Of a stretch of DNA of 64,000 bases, positions 1 through 12,110 are shown piece after piece. The translations under genes and the position numbers were made by a program. The notes below the pieces were generated by a model. It was given only the letters and a program-made list of their open reading frames with translations. It did no database searches and was not told the origin of the DNA. The DNA is from Clonostachys chloroleuca (Eukaryota; Ascomycota; Sordariomycetes; Hypocreales; Bionectriaceae), in contig JBANAY010000004.1 in the NCBI GenBank assembly GCA_037952775.1, positions 3,906,001 through 3,970,000 of the forward strand, given 5' to 3'. Positions within the stretch are counted from its first letter, which is position 1. The number at the start of each line of letters is the position of its first letter.

Positions 1-380
1 CAGCAGGGAAAGAATGGAAAAGAGCTATCTGGAGCGGCCTCAGCAGCTCCATTTGTCGTTTCTCACACGCTTCCTCCTCCTCTACCTGGTTGGCCTCGTG
101 CTCAGCCCGAAAACTCCATCGCTGCAACAATAGAGACTGCAATTTCTCTTCAATGCTTTGTCTTTCCCCTGGACTTGAATTTTTGTCGAACGAGTCCATG
201 ACATTACAAATCGAGCGACTCATCTCCTCGTCCTTCTCTTGGTATTGCTCTTGCAGAGTTTTGAACCCGTTGAGGGTCTGCCTCTCAAACTCGTTCAAGT
301 ACGCCTTCATCATGCCAAAGACTCGACGGATGGTGGGTTGCGGCGGGACTTGTCCGCTACCACCCTCTTCCACTGCCATG
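1..380 (-). CDS. Partial coiled-coil-like hypothetical protein (N-terminal part)
   Basis: An open frame on the minus strand runs from an ATG at 380-378 to the window edge without a stop, giving about 126 residues. The first 15 residues are Gly/Pro-rich. The rest is strongly charged and helical (runs of Glu, Gln, Lys, Arg), with segments such as LQEQYQEKDEEMS and VEEEEACEKRQ, consistent with a coiled coil. I do not recognise a family. The ATG was chosen because it is the first in frame and the sequence before it loses coding character. The 3' end, introns and function lie outside the window. Confidence 0.5.
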
Positions 381-1382
381 ATTTGGGCTGATAAATTTCA
401 AGTGTAGTCGCTCAGATATCAAACGAGGTGGTTTTGGCTGGGTTAACTTCGAGCACAGAAGCAGAGCGGAAGCTGAGTCGGCCAAGCCTTGTGTCGCAGA
501 GGGGAACAAAGGCCAATGTTTTTTTCTTCTCCCGCTCAACAGAAAGCCGAAAGCGTGGGAGGACAGAGCGGCGAGGGCATGGCCAGGTATTCGAAAGTCT
601 TCCATTGGTAATGTTGGTTGTAGAGTGTTGGTTGTGAATATGCAGTTGGTCCTGATGTCGAACTCTTTGGTACTAGGCGGGTGGAGTATCGTCATCATGC
701 TGCATGGATGGGCTGGTTCGCAGCACCGACATGTCCCGTGAGTAATATGACTGATTTTGGGTGGGGATGGGGGAGTCGATTCCCTGCACAAACCATCCAT
801 TCCGGTATCTGGGAAGGGCATCCGCCGAGCCGGCCAGTCTTCTTAGTTATGTTTGGTGAGCGGCGGTTCGCCGCTGCAGAATAGATAGGAACTAAAACTC
901 TCACCTACCACTTAGTGTAGGGTCCTCAGTCGTATTCCATCCACGAACATACCCTCCTGTATGAGCAGCTCTACCAATTCAAAATGGTATCATAGAACGG
1001 AAGAAGCCCACATAGACTCAGCATTTAGGCGATGGTCTAACAAGAATGCCAAGACATTCTCGGATAAGATTGGTTAAGCAATAACTCAAGAGGTTAGCTG
1101 CATGTTATTCGTTGTTGATTGTGGTCGATGGCCACGGGTGCCCTGCGCTTTCACTCTCACTACTGGCAATATTATTACTGGCGGCCAAGGCCCAAGTGCC
1201 GAGATCGTGGCCGAAAACTGGCGACTACAAGGATGAGGCTGAGGGGGAAGATAAGGACTAATGTAGGCAGGCTGATTGAAACTAGCATTGAGGTTTCTGC
1301 TTTTATAGGCACGTTGGTTTCTTTTCTTCTTCCTCGGTGTGTCCTGTGAGAATGCGACTATCTCTTATACACTGGCTCAGTG
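381..1382. other. Gene-free stretch (381-1382)
   Basis: Upstream region of the partial minus-strand gene. Several open frames of 60-150 codons overlap here on both strands, but none resembles a known family or has convincing splice sites. It probably holds the promoter and 5' leader of the gene at 1-380. Confidence 0.4.
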
Positions 1383-1901
1383 TTACGCTAATAACGTATA
1401 TGAAATTAGCCACTGAATGAAAACACAGAGCGAAAAAGGAAAGAGAAGGAGAAGGAACAAGCATACTCCAAGAAACAACGGCCGACAGCGGGCGTCGTGA
1501 TTGTTTTTAAGCCCTTGAATCTCCTCGAGTATCACGCGCATTTCTTTGCAGGTTCGCTCAACGGTGGCAGGCTTTCCCCCCTCATGCTGCCAGCGGTAAA
1601 CGTCATGCCACATTTTGTCGTAACGGCGAAGCTTCCTCTCTATGTGGCAGCACACTGTACAAATTGTAGGTTGTTCTTCGGTCTCATAGACCAGCATGAG
1701 GCCACAAGTCTGGCCTATGCGGTATTCCCTGTTGCACTGCTCACCGAAACGACCCCATCGCCAATAACCACATTCCCAAAGGATTTGGTAATAGTAACAC
1801 ATACTTACACGTACAGGATGGGGATTGGGACAGTGAGCCTGCAGGCCTAGTAAACTCGGTACGAATAGGGAAAAAAGAACAAAAACTAGGAAAACGAACA
1901 T
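1383..1901 (-). CDS. Small Cys/Trp/Tyr-rich fungal protein of unknown function
   Basis: The open frame has 172 codons. The middle part (MCYYYQILWECGYWRWG followed by a CN-EYR-G-TCG stretch, a C-x2-C pair in CTVCC and a basic IERKLRRYDK helix) resembles a small uncharacterised protein family of ascomycetes. The first 33 codons are very hydrophobic: they could be a signal peptide, or untranslated leader with the true start at the ATG at 1802-1800 (140 codons). The last 30 codons are again hydrophobic and begin at a GTATGC that could be an intron donor, so the C-terminus is uncertain. The neighbouring genes give no clue to function. Confidence 0.45.
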   Translation of the reverse strand: MFVFLVFVLFSLFVPSLLGLQAHCPNPHPVRVSMCYYYQILWECGYWRWGRFGEQCNREYRIGQTCGLMLVYETEEQPTICTVCCHIERKLRRYDKMWHDVYRWQHEGGKPATVERTCKEMRVILEEIQGLKNNHDARCRPLFLGVCLFLLLLFPFSLCVFIQWLISYTLLA

Positions 1902-3509
1902 CAGGAAGGGATGAAAAGGCCCTTTTTATGGAGGCGAGCCAACAGTTTTGTTGGCTCTAAAGCATGTCCACAACCAACAACCCATTCTCATCCTGGTGTG
2001 TGTGGATTCTCTCAAAGTTGTGCCACATGCTGCACCACTGGTGGAGGGGTAAAGAGCAAAGATTTCTGAGCCCCAAAAATGTAAAATTAGATGCCCTTTC
2101 ATCCCTGGGGTCCGGTTGCTCATAACCAGCTAATAATGAAGTTGAGTGAGTAGAGCTAAATATTCAATGAGCCTCCATTCCTGGGTTAAGCTCTTGGCCT
2201 CCTCGAAGAGCGTATTTTTTGGCTTGTTGGTTTACCGAGCATATGATCTCATTCCTCCTATATCGCAGCAGACAAGGTGGGGATTTGCGCCGATGTGAAA
2301 GGTTAAAGCGGTGATTCAGCATAGACTGCATCCCGCAAGGCTGACGGTGATCAGTTGCACATAACTACCAGACTAATTTAAAGCTTGCCGGCGTCCGCTT
2401 CCAGCTGTGTAAGAAACACATGATCGCATCACGATTGATTTGATGAATTATGAGAAAGATGAACCGGTTGTGCAGTTTTCCTTTCCTTGGTGTTGAAAGA
2501 GTGCGGCATGGATTAGACGAATCATTTCTGTGGAGATTTCTATACGTAGTTTATACTTGTCCGAAGAAGACGGTACAGACGTGGACCTAGACCTCTGAGC
2601 CCTACGACAAAGACGATGAGGGAGCAGCTTTGTCGGCAGATAATGACCGGTGGGTAGGTGGAAAGGGGAGAAAGGCTCCCAACGAGGAAGATCCTGCCTA
2701 CTGCGTAACGTCACTTGCCTTGTTTTCCATGTATTCACATGTTCCCGCTGCCAGCCAGTGGCCTCGAATAGCAGGTTACGCGATATCATCACATTTAGGA
2801 GTATGGGCATTTCCCTTTTACACTACTGGCTGGCCAGCCGAAACAACACGTTGAGTGAGACCGCTTTCGTAAATATTTTATCTTCTAATAATTAGGAAGT
2901 GATTTTGAAGTATCTAGATGAATTGCTTGTGGGCCAAGCACATATTATAGGTGCTAGGTGGCTATAGGGTACCTACCTAATGGTCTTGTGGGATCGTACT
3001 CGGACCGTTGGCGCGGTTGGACCGTGAGAACAGTTGGACGCTTGTCTGTCCCTGGCGCTGGGCTTTTTGCAGGGAGTGGGGAGGATCGGCCACCGCTGGG
3101 GTAATCACACTGTGTTTTTGACTAACAGCGGAGCCACCGCACTCACGCTGGTGGGTTTCTGCATGGAGCGCGCGCCAGCACAAAAGCGTGACCTGGGTTT
3201 TCGATGAGACTCCACTCGTGAGGCTGTCCAAGGGTGTTGTGGCGGCAACAGGTGGTGGCAGTGTCAGCATAGGCCGACTGCTGGACTGTCTGTAGCAGCC
3301 TTATGCGTGCGTCGAGTTTTCCCCTCATTTCCGTCAACGTCCAAGAGCGTCCCTTCCTTTCCTCTTAATAATGTTCCGAATCTCCCATCCCGCGACACCC
3401 ATCTCGACCAACAATTACGCATCGAAGAAAGAAGCATTTGTAGTATACAACCAGGTGGATACTTCGCTTTGGTGGGCGGAGACGACTTTGACGCCAGAAC
3501 CACACCGAA
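1902..3509. other. Gene-free stretch (1902-3509)
   Basis: It contains the upstream region of the minus-strand gene ending at 1901 and, from about 3300, the leader and promoter of the NLR gene. Short open frames are present on both strands, but none looks conserved. I see no repeat or RNA gene. Confidence 0.4.
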
Positions 3510-6500
3510 ATGAAGGCCTTTCCCCGTCAAAAAGGGCAGGTAACCCCAGACCACGACCTAAGAAGTGGGTCACCTGCTTCGCACGACCAGTATACAATCG
3601 CCTGGATCTGTGCGCTACCCATAGAGATGGCCGCAGCCCGCGCCATGCTAGACGACGTCCACCAAGACCTGCCCAGGCATACGAACGACACCAACACCTA
3701 CACGCTCGGCAACATCGAGCGCCACAATGTCGTCGTTGCGTGTTTGCCGACGGCCCAGTACGGAACGAACAACGCGGCGAACGTGCTGACCCACCTCATA
3801 CGAACCTTCCCATCGATCCGCCTTGGTTTGATGGTGGGAATCGGAGGTGGAGTGCCGAGCAGGGTCGACATACGCCTGGGCGATATCGTTGTCGGGACGA
3901 AGGTGATACAGTACGATCTAGGGAAGAATATCGGAGACGGACAGATACAGCGCACTGCGACCCCGAAGAACCCGCATCAACTATTCGGCACTGCCATCTC
4001 GTCCCTACAAGCAAGGCATGAGCGCGACGGTAGCCGAATCCCGTTCATATTACAGGGAAAGTTCGACGGACATTCCAAGTACGGCCGCCCAATCACGGCA
4101 GACCGCCTCTTTTTCTCGACATACAATCATACATCTACAGCACCTAGCTGCGATGAATGCGATCATTCGAAGCTGGTACCTCGAAGCGAGCGGAGCACGG
4201 ATAACCCGATGATACATTACGGCACGATCGCCTCAGGCAACCAAGTCATGAGGAACGGCGCCCAGAGAGACATCATCGCTCAGCAACTGGATGCCATCTG
4301 TTTCGAGATGGAGGCTGCCGGTCTAATGGATATTCGTCCCTGCCTGCCGATCCGGGGGATTTGCGACTATTCTGATTCTCACAAGAACAAGGAATGGCAG
4401 AGATATGCCGCAGCCACCGCGGCTGCGTATGCGAGGGAGTTGCTAGAGGTGCTCCCCGTCGCTGAAGTGCAAACGACGGTCGCTCCGGCGCCGAATTCTC
4501 GTAAGTCAAGTCTAGTGTTTCCGGACCATGCTCTCGTCATTACGGATCACGCCTGGCGTGGTACAGATATCGAGCGCATCCTAGAAATAGACAGCAAGGA
4601 TAAACCCCGTCCTATCTCCAATACAACCCACCACGTTGTCATGCGGCCTCAAAATGCTGACGTCAATGTCTTGTAGTACAGACTTCCTTCCAAGTCGCCT
4701 TTAGCCTACAAGGCATGCCCGTATCCGACAAGTTTATCGATAGACCAACCGACAGGGCTGCGCTCGAGCAGTGTCTTTTACCGCAGCAACCCCCTACCCA
4801 ACGACGGAAGGTTTGCGTTTTGCATGGGCTCGGCGGCATCGGCAAGACGCAGCTGGCTATCGACTTCGCCCGTCGTTACAAGGCCACCTTTAGTGCGATC
4901 TTCTGGCTAGATGGCCGGTCGGAGGATCAATTGAAGCAGAGCTTCGCCAGATGCCTTGGCAGGATCCCTGAACTTCGGACTGCTAGCTGCAACGACTTGA
5001 ACCTTAACAGCAAGGAGGGTCTCGATGTTGCGGTGATGAAAGTGATTGAGTGGCTCGCTAGACCGAGCAATACTCAATGGCTGCTGATTTTTGACAATGT
5101 CGACCAAGATCAGCAGCAAGGTGGTGCAACGGGGACATATGACATCCAGCAATATTTCCCTGGAGACCATGGTTCAGTCCTGATAACGACACGATTATTA
5201 CGCTTGCAGCAGCTAGGTAGCTCAAAACATTTGACCCACGTCGACCCAGAGCAGAGCAGGGCCATTCTACAGACGTGGTATGGAAAAGAACTGCGTGGGT
5301 TACAACTCCCGGTCACGCTTCAGTCCTTGCCGCGGCGCTAACTTTGGTTCTAGATTGGCGCCCAGATTACGACACCCTTCTCGAGTTGTTACAAGGTCTA
5401 CCACTTGCTTTGGCGCAAGCTGCGTCATACTTGCGCGAGACAGGCATGGATGTTGCAACTTACATCCAGATTTACAATCAACAATGGCGAAAGCTCATGG
5501 GATCTGATAATCCTCTGACGGACTACCACCAAGGAAGTATTGCCACTACATGGGCAGTATCTCTCGATGCGATCGAAGACAAGAGTACGGATGCCATGAA
5601 TGCATTACGGCTGTGGGCGTGCCTCGACAACAAACAGTTCTGGCACGGCTTACTCGAAGTAGCCAAATCTGCGGACTCTAAAGAGCAGTGGCCACCTTGG
5701 CTGTTTCGTATGGCAAACGATGTGACCTGTTTTGCAGACGCGATGGGACTTCTGCTCCGTTATTCGATGATCCAGGCCCAAGCAGAACCCAGCGGAAGCT
5801 ACGCCATGCACCCAGTAGTGCATCGATGGGTACTGCATCTGGACAGCAACGAGAAGAATAGGGATTTTGCGCGCCTGGCACTTGTATTGGTCGGTCGTTT
5901 AGTACCAGGCCGAGAGACGAAAGAGTATTGGATTCTGCAGCAGAGGATCCTTCCCCATGCAGAGCAATGTTCAAGGTGGATACAAGAGGACTTCTTACGA
6001 TCGGATGAGACAGCTACTAGTGATAAGGCTGTGATAGACTCGGTTCACCGCCTTGGGGTTCTCTACGAGGACCAAGGCAAGTTTAGCGAAGCTGAGGCGA
6101 TGTACGATCGAGCACTGGAAGGCAAAGAGAAGGCACTTGGACGTGACCATACATCAACCCTCGGTACCGTCAACAACCTAGGGCTCGTTTACAAGGATCA
6201 AGGCAAGCTCAGCGAGGCTGAGGCGATGTTTAATCGAGCACTAGAAGGCAAAGAGAAGGCACTTGGGCGTGACCATACGTCGACCCTCGATACCGTCAAC
6301 AACCTAGGGATCGTCTACGGGAACCAAGGCAAGTTTAGTGAAGCTGAGGCGATGTTTAATCGAGCACTGGAAGGCAAAGAGAAGGCACTTGGACGTGACC
6401 ATACATCGACCCTCGGTACCGTCAACAACCTAGGGCTCGTCTACAAGGATCAAGGCAAGCTCAGCAAGGCTAAGGCGATGTTTAATCGAGCACTAGAAGG

Positions 6501-7293
6501 CAAAGAGAAGGCGCTTAGGCGTGACCATACGTCGACTCTTGATACCGTCTACAACCTAGGGATCGTCTACAGGGGTCAAGGCAAGCTCAGCAAGGCTAAG
6601 GCGATGTTTAATCGAGCACTAGAAGGCAGGGAGAAGGCACTTGGGCGTGCCCATACATCGACCCTCAGTACCGTCAACAACCTGGGGCTCGTCTACTGGA
6701 ACCAAGGCAAGTTTAGTGAAGCTGAGGCGATGTACAATCGAGCGCTGGAAGGCTACGAGAAGGCATTTGGGCGTGACCATACGTCGACCCTCGGTACCAT
6801 CAACAACCTAGGGATCGTCTACAGGAACCAAGGCAAGTTTAGTGAAGCTGAGGCGATGTACAATCGAGCGCTGGAAGGCTACGAGAAGGCACTTGGACGT
6901 GACCATACGTCGACTCTTGATACCGTCTACAACCTAGGGATCGTCTACAGGGGTCAAGGCAAGCTCAGCGAGGCTGAGGCGATGTTTAATCGAGCGCTGG
7001 AAGGCTACGAGAAGGCACTTGGACGTGACCATACGTCGACTCTTGATACCGTCTACAACTTGGGGGTTCTTCACAAGGACCAGGGTAAGTTTGAAGAGGC
7101 TGAGACAATGTTCAACCGAGCATTGGAAGGATTCAAGTCCGCCCTTGGACAAAGCCACCAAAAGACGCAGACTGTTACGCATGACTTGCAGCTTCTGCAC
7201 TCCAGCCAAGGTGAGGGCCACCAAACTATGATTTTGTGTGCACGTCGCCTGATCGAAACAGATACATACCCAAGCAGACCTGCAAAGAATTGA
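3510..7293 (+). CDS. NLR-like STAND protein: PNP_UDP - NB-ARC - tetratricopeptide repeats
   Basis: The model is join(3510..4500, 4677..5294, 5354..7293), giving 1182 aa. Both introns keep frame. The first uses GTAAGT, a CTGAC branch site and TTGTAG; the second uses GTGGGT, GCTAAC and TTCTAG. Residues 25-330 form a nucleoside-phosphorylase-like domain (YTIAWICALPIE; GLMVGIGGGVPS). The NB-ARC domain has its P-loop GLGGIGKT at about 381-388, a Walker B segment WLLIFDNVD and the GLPLALAQAASYLRE motif. A linker follows, then nine 42-residue TPR units from residue 770 to 1147. This is the architecture of fungal NLRs, which act in non-self recognition (incompatibility) or in sensing; the ligand cannot be inferred. 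The frame is intact throughout. Confidence 0.9.
6052..7185 (+). repeat. Nine tandem 126-bp TPR-coding repeats
   Basis: Nine consecutive in-frame units of exactly 126 bp (42 codons) encode LGxVYxxQGKxSEAEAMxNRALEG-like helices followed by EKALGRDHTSTLxTVxN. Units 2-8 are almost identical at DNA level, with most differences at a few codon positions (KDQ/GNQ/RGQ/RNQ/WNQ after the conserved Tyr; KEK/YEK/REK). Unit 9 is more diverged and caps the array, followed by a partial tenth unit. Confidence 0.95.
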
Positions 7294-7441
7294 ATCGGCA
7301 AGTGGGACGTAAACACCGAAAACGGTAAGAAAATACAATTGGCATAGACATCTTTTCTAGGCAAGATCAATTTAGGCAATTTTTGGCAGGCACAGATAGC
7401 AATTTCTACACAAACCAACCCTGCATAGGGACCTCTCATTG

Positions 7442-9089
7442 TCACATCGAATTGGGCAGTTGTTTGAGTTTAGTCGAGTACCGGACTTGGATCGTACCCT
7501 GAGAGTGATGTGGAAGGGGATGGTGGATCTCATCCCAAGAGCGGCCGGCCTGTCTCATGGTGCGCACTATGTTTTCCTCCTTCGCTGTCCACTTTCGACG
7601 GGATGGCGTCGTCCTATAAGGCACAGCCGGAGACAATCCTCCGTCTTCGGGATGCGGAACGGATGTCTGAGCATGTAGCTGATCCGATTCAAGTGTCCAT
7701 TCAAACTGTAGTTGAAACACCGTCCTGCTGCCCTCGGTGATGCGCTTTAGACAAACGTTGCTGAGGGACAATTCCTCGAATCGAGCAACGCATGTGCTAA
7801 AGTCGGACGGGACTGCACCTGTTTGCGGTATTGCTGGGCTGTGTGATGTTCGACACCACCTAGAAGACCGCGCAGTACTTCTTGTAGACCGTATCTGACG
7901 AAAGCTCAGAGCGCCGAGAGGCGAGGGGTAAGGGGATAGGGGATAGGGATACTTTGCGACGCTTGCGACGATTCAATTCTTCGTCTTCGTGATCGCCTCC
8001 AGATTCATATCTCTGAACATCCGGTAATGAAAGACAATAATCCTCGTCACGACCGCGTTGTGGAACGTCAAGACCATCTTTGCCATCAGAATCTTCGGTA
8101 TGTGTATCCCCTCCATCCTTATCTTGCACTATCTCGCGTGTGCGGAGGGATGTGGGACGAGAACGGTGTTGAGACAGCCCCTCACAGGACATAGGGCGCA
8201 TTTGGGCTCCGAGGAGCGATCCAGGTTCGGTCCCCGAGGAGCCAGATTCAGTGTCACTAGATGAGCAGCTCCTGCGGTCATGGTCTTCGCCTTGATCTGG
8301 TGGCAATTTAGGCGCTAGGGCTGGTGATAGGGATGGATTGTGAACAATGGTGGTATCATCTTGCTCGGCGCTCAGGCAAACCCCGCCATCGGACAGCGGC
8401 GCCTGAGCCCTCACCTCGGGAGTGGCAGCCATGGGACTGTATGTGCACCTTGAGGGGGAACCGGATTGTTTTGCAAATAATTGCAGATTTTTCGCCAGGC
8501 CCGTCATCAGCAGTCATCGCAACAGGTTCGCTGGATGCTTGGATGACTGGGGTGGCGGAGGTGATAGGCTGCTCGTCTAACATAGTCTGACATGGCTAGC
8601 TTTTCGTGTTGGTAGCGGGGCTACCAAAGTCGGCATAGCGAGCAGACGTGGAGTTCGTATGGCAAAGAGTTTGCACATTTGGCTCAGGATCAGGCAGAAG
8701 GGTCCAAATGTGAGCCGTACACCCGGACGGCGTCGCCTTCCACTCCAACCTGGGACTCTGGCGTAGTTTCCATAGTGATTGCGGCACCCGCCTCTGTTGA
8801 GCTGTTTTGGTGCCCATGCTGTCTATGTGCTGACTGTCAGGGCTTGCCCCGGGAAAAGTCCCAAAACGAAGAAACTTACTAAAATGGATTGCGATGCTGG
8901 TTGCAGTTGTTGTGTATGACTGCGGACTGTGGGAATCTTCTCCCCGTAGCCATCGTCTTCTGCATCACTGTCCTCAGGTATCACAATGGTGGTGTCCTGG
9001 GATGCTCCAGGACCCAAGAGTGCTTCTCCATCGCACGGCGGTGGAGTGTCAGCGTGTAGGATAGGGGGGCACAACTCTGCCGCAACCAT
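7442..9089 (-). CDS. Multi-exon SANT/Myb-like nuclear protein, model unresolved
   Basis: Several minus-strand coding-like segments appear to belong to one gene, but their frames do not all join by clear introns. An N-terminal exon (9089 down to 8880, starting MVAAELCPP and containing an acidic TTIVIPEDSDAEDDG stretch) ends at a good GTAAGT donor. Ser/Asp-rich segments follow at about 8820-8690 and 8583-8500, then a long one at 8507-7860 containing a second DDTTIVHNP motif and a basic RRKRRKV nuclear-localisation-like run. The last segment (about 7830-7442) ends in a Trp-containing SANT/Myb-like helix set (RRKWTAKEENIVRTM, SWDEIHHPLP, IQVRYSTKL). It may be a DNA-binding or chromatin protein. 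The unjoined frames could mean missed introns, sequence errors or decay. Confidence 0.45.
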
Positions 9090-9121
9090 TGCTGGTCGGC
9101 GTCAGACACTGTCGAGGCCAT

Positions 9122-10598
9122 GTTGGAGTTATGGAGTGTCTGTTGGTGTCTTGGCAATGCGTTGAAGCAGAGGATGGGTTGGGAATTTTGCAGCTTGTAT
9201 GCTCGCACTTGAGCTACACGGGTCGCACAGCCAGTAGGAGCCCTCCCCGGTGTTATTCTGCTGTCTCTGTGCACCACCAAAATCAAAGCGAACCAGGTGG
9301 AGGAGACAGAAATGTAGCCGCTCTCGCTTTGTGCCAACCAACCCACCGCCGGGCCACACCGATGCAGCGATCCTGGGCAGATGATCTCCCCTCGTCCTAG
9401 CTTCGCTGCAAATCACCGTGGGTCAAGCTGCTTGTTGGCAAGGCAGAATTCTCGGACGTGCCAGATGAGGCAGGCCTTGGGGGTTATTGGAGTATCAACG
9501 CATGACGTGTGACCACTCCCAGCTGGTCAGACAGCATTGGGATGGAACTTCCCGGCAGCAGCAGCAGCGCTCCCGTCTGACCGTAATGGAACCCGTGTCC
9601 GTGCCCGCATGTTTGATCGCCCCCAACCAGGAATTTGTTGGGCCATTGAGAGAGCTCGAAAGCTCTGTAGGCCGTCATAAGCGCTTCAAAATCCTACAAA
9701 TGTGTGGCAACCAGGGTTGGCATGCATCCAACACGCCAACAACTCGCCGGAGTACGCCCGTCTCCGTCCTCTCCGCTTCACCGAATCACCCCTGACGGCA
9801 TGCCAGTTTCCCTTCTTGTGAAGTTGCTGAGCCATCATGAGGGGCACAGAGATAGGCGAATCGAGGGCCAGCAAGCAGTACTCGAGAGAACATTCTCGCA
9901 AGCGGTAGGTGGTCTCGGCAACCCCTGAACAAGGTAACGGTGACTCGGCCTCCGTCGGGCGAGCCGTCGCACACTTTGGCCAGTCTGAGAACCAACCGGG
10001 CGAGCATATTTATGCCGGGAGCCTCCGTATCAGCTTGTGCTCGTTTTGGGAAGGAAGCCAAAAATGGCACCACCCCCATGATGCATGGGAGGAGGCATTG
10101 ATCAGCCACTGCGGCATTTTCGCTATTGGCTGACCATCTGTCGGAGGCCTCACGAGAATATGTATCGTCGCGCGATGCTCAGCTGTTGCATAAACCCCGC
10201 CGCATTGCAGCGTTGCAAAGCGATCCTCCCCCTAGGGTGCGCCTCTGGACTGTTGAGCTTGTTAGATCTTGTGAGATGAATATCCCAAGAGAAGCCGTAC
10301 AAGAAGAAAGGTAGAACTGCAAATAACATCAGGGAGGATGATGATCATGAGTAGTAGAGCATTTCTCATGATCCTCGCAATACGGCATTGCGATCGTCGG
10401 TCAATCCAGCAGAAGCAAAGCTTGATTCTAAACGAGAATGATGGCGTGGCGAGAGTAGACAAGGGGGGTAGGGTGAGGCTGGCTATACTGCGAAGGAGGG
10501 AGAATCTAGTGCAGGCTGAGGTGGAGGATGGGAGGAAGTAGAGGTCAAAAATACATGTTCACAGGGCTGGATGTGGTCGACGTCTCTTATACGGGGGG
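9122..10598. other. Gene-free stretch (9122-10598)
   Basis: Fairly GC-rich. An alternative start for the SANT-like gene (ATG at 9121-9119) opens a different frame. The remaining open frames, 60-107 codons on both strands, show no recognisable domain. I see no RNA gene or repeat array. Confidence 0.4.
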
Positions 10599-11030
10599 TC
10601 ACGTGATACACGGTCGAGCTGCCATGCGACGGGCACACCTTGCCCGAATGGGCGTGGCCGCTAAACTGGAGGCAGCAGCTGCGAGTCCGCGGTTACTAGA
10701 TGCAAGCTCGTCCCAGATCTTTTCTTGTTCCATTGCGAACTCGGTCCAAGGGATGACATGTCGTGGGTAGATCCGGCTGGAGGGGCCTGTCACGTCTCCT
10801 TGTGTCGTCAAGGAACAGTCAGTTACAGCCTCCACAGCTAGGCTGAGCGAATGGCATGTTTCGAGGTATTGCTAGAGTGGCAGCGGTTGAGATGCGCTTG
10901 CGTGTTCCTCGGCTTCTTCGGCTTCTCGACGTCGCTGTTGCTCTTCTTCGAGTTGTTGACATTCGTGCTGGGTATTACGCTCCGCAGCTTCTCGTCGACT
11001 CCTTTCCTGCAGTAGTTGGGGCCGTAGTTA
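10599..11030 (-). pseudogene. Relic of an uncharacterised fungal protein (IPWTEF..EQEKIWDEL motif)
   Basis: The minus-strand frame from about 11010 reads a charged EEEQQRRREAEEAEE helix, an in-frame TAG at 10874-10872, then QYLETCHSLSLAV, SLTTQGDVTGPS, RIYPRHVIPWTEF and EQEKIWDEL, before stopping at 10599. The motifs after the stop resemble an abundant ascomycete family of unknown function, in which this segment is normally followed by about 100 more residues. Here it runs into unrelated sequence. The TAG would be a Gln codon after a single C-to-T change at CpA. I therefore read it as a truncated, nonsense-mutated copy. The family resemblance is from memory. Confidence 0.5.
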
Positions 11031-11041
11031 TTCAATGTTAA

Positions 11042-12110
11042 TGCCATCCATGGGCCTTGTCGTGTGATGGGGCTGACGCTTAGTGTTGATAATCGGCCGG
11101 TGGATGCACAAAGAGATCGAGCGCCACACCCTGCACAGCCACATCTATTAACAGAAGCAAAACACGTGATGTGGCTTCATAAACGGCTACTCCATGACTA
11201 ATATTCTATTCGCTTGTGACGAACATCGACATCACGCCCAATTTCGAGCGCACCCGGCAACACCATCGTCCGAGAATGTGGAGTCTATGACATTGACTGA
11301 CATAATAATGCTAGCAGATGACAAATTTGTTGGTCAGCCGTAATATCGCCATCTTTATCAATGCCCACTGATGATTGGACCGCCTAAATAGCGCACACAC
11401 CCCTAATACGGATCAACCCCCTGCTCTGAGCTTAAGCTATTTCAGGCAGTAGCTGTTTCACCAGAAAGTGAGCGTTCATTACGGTCACCGTTTTCTTATT
11501 TAGGAAGGTGGTCTAAAGTGTATTAAAAATCATTCTTCGTAAATGAAAATATCTAAGAGCAACGGCTGCTTTAAAGAGATACGTCAGGTTCCAAAGATGG
11601 AGGCCAAGGGATGACCTTTTAGATACCAATGCTCCCAGAATGCGAGGACATGACGGGATCCAGTGCTTTCTGGTAGGTATGGTCGTATGTGATAGGCAGC
11701 AAGGTTGTTGGAATCTAAGCCACTTGTATCTCCATTTTCCTTCCAATGAGAATGACAAGATGCGTGCCACGATCATGCACAGTGCAATGGACAGGGAAAA
11801 GAACTCGATACCAAGCGCCGGTCAAAAATAGCTTGCGCCTCGCATGAGTATTTTCTGAAGTAGCAAGTGCTGGAGATCAAGAGCAGTGTTCGCCGATCTA
11901 GGATCAGAGCCTTGACATTAGAGTCAAAATTACGCTGGTCAGAAAGTTCATTTTCTTTGATATAGTCGATTGCCTTGCAATTGCGGGTCATTGAACCAAA
12001 AGGGCCTGGTGGTTCTATAGACCGGATTTCTAGTCTGGCAGTGTGATAACCTGATGACGGCATTCCTTCAAAGAACCTATACTGCCTTGTGTTGAAGATG
12101 TGATATGTCA
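11042..12110. other. Gene-free stretch (11042-12110)
   Basis: It lies between the relic and the 3' end of the gene at 12111-12963. A 113-codon minus-strand frame at 11773-12111 starts within the terminator region of that gene and has no recognisable features. The stretch contains the possible 5S rRNA relic listed separately. Confidence 0.4.
11651..11690 (-). pseudogene. Possible 5S rRNA relic (5' end only)
   Basis: Read on the minus strand from 11690, the sequence begins ACATACGACCATACC and reaches GGATCCCGTC about 30 bases later. This matches the order and spacing of the start of filamentous-fungal 5S rRNA as I remember it. After about 40 nt the resemblance stops, and I do not find the expected 3' half with its closing TGTATG. 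Dispersed truncated 5S copies are known in ascomycetes. The match is short, so this is tentative. Confidence 0.4.

Noticed and set aside
357..904. Overlapping open frames of 67-154 codons on both strands upstream of the first gene
   Set aside because: No conserved motif or splice logic; frames overlap each other and lie where a promoter is expected.
6934..7445. Minus-strand frames of 124-134 codons over the NLR 3' end
   Set aside because: They are the antisense of the TPR repeats and carry repeat-derived pseudo-periodicity only.
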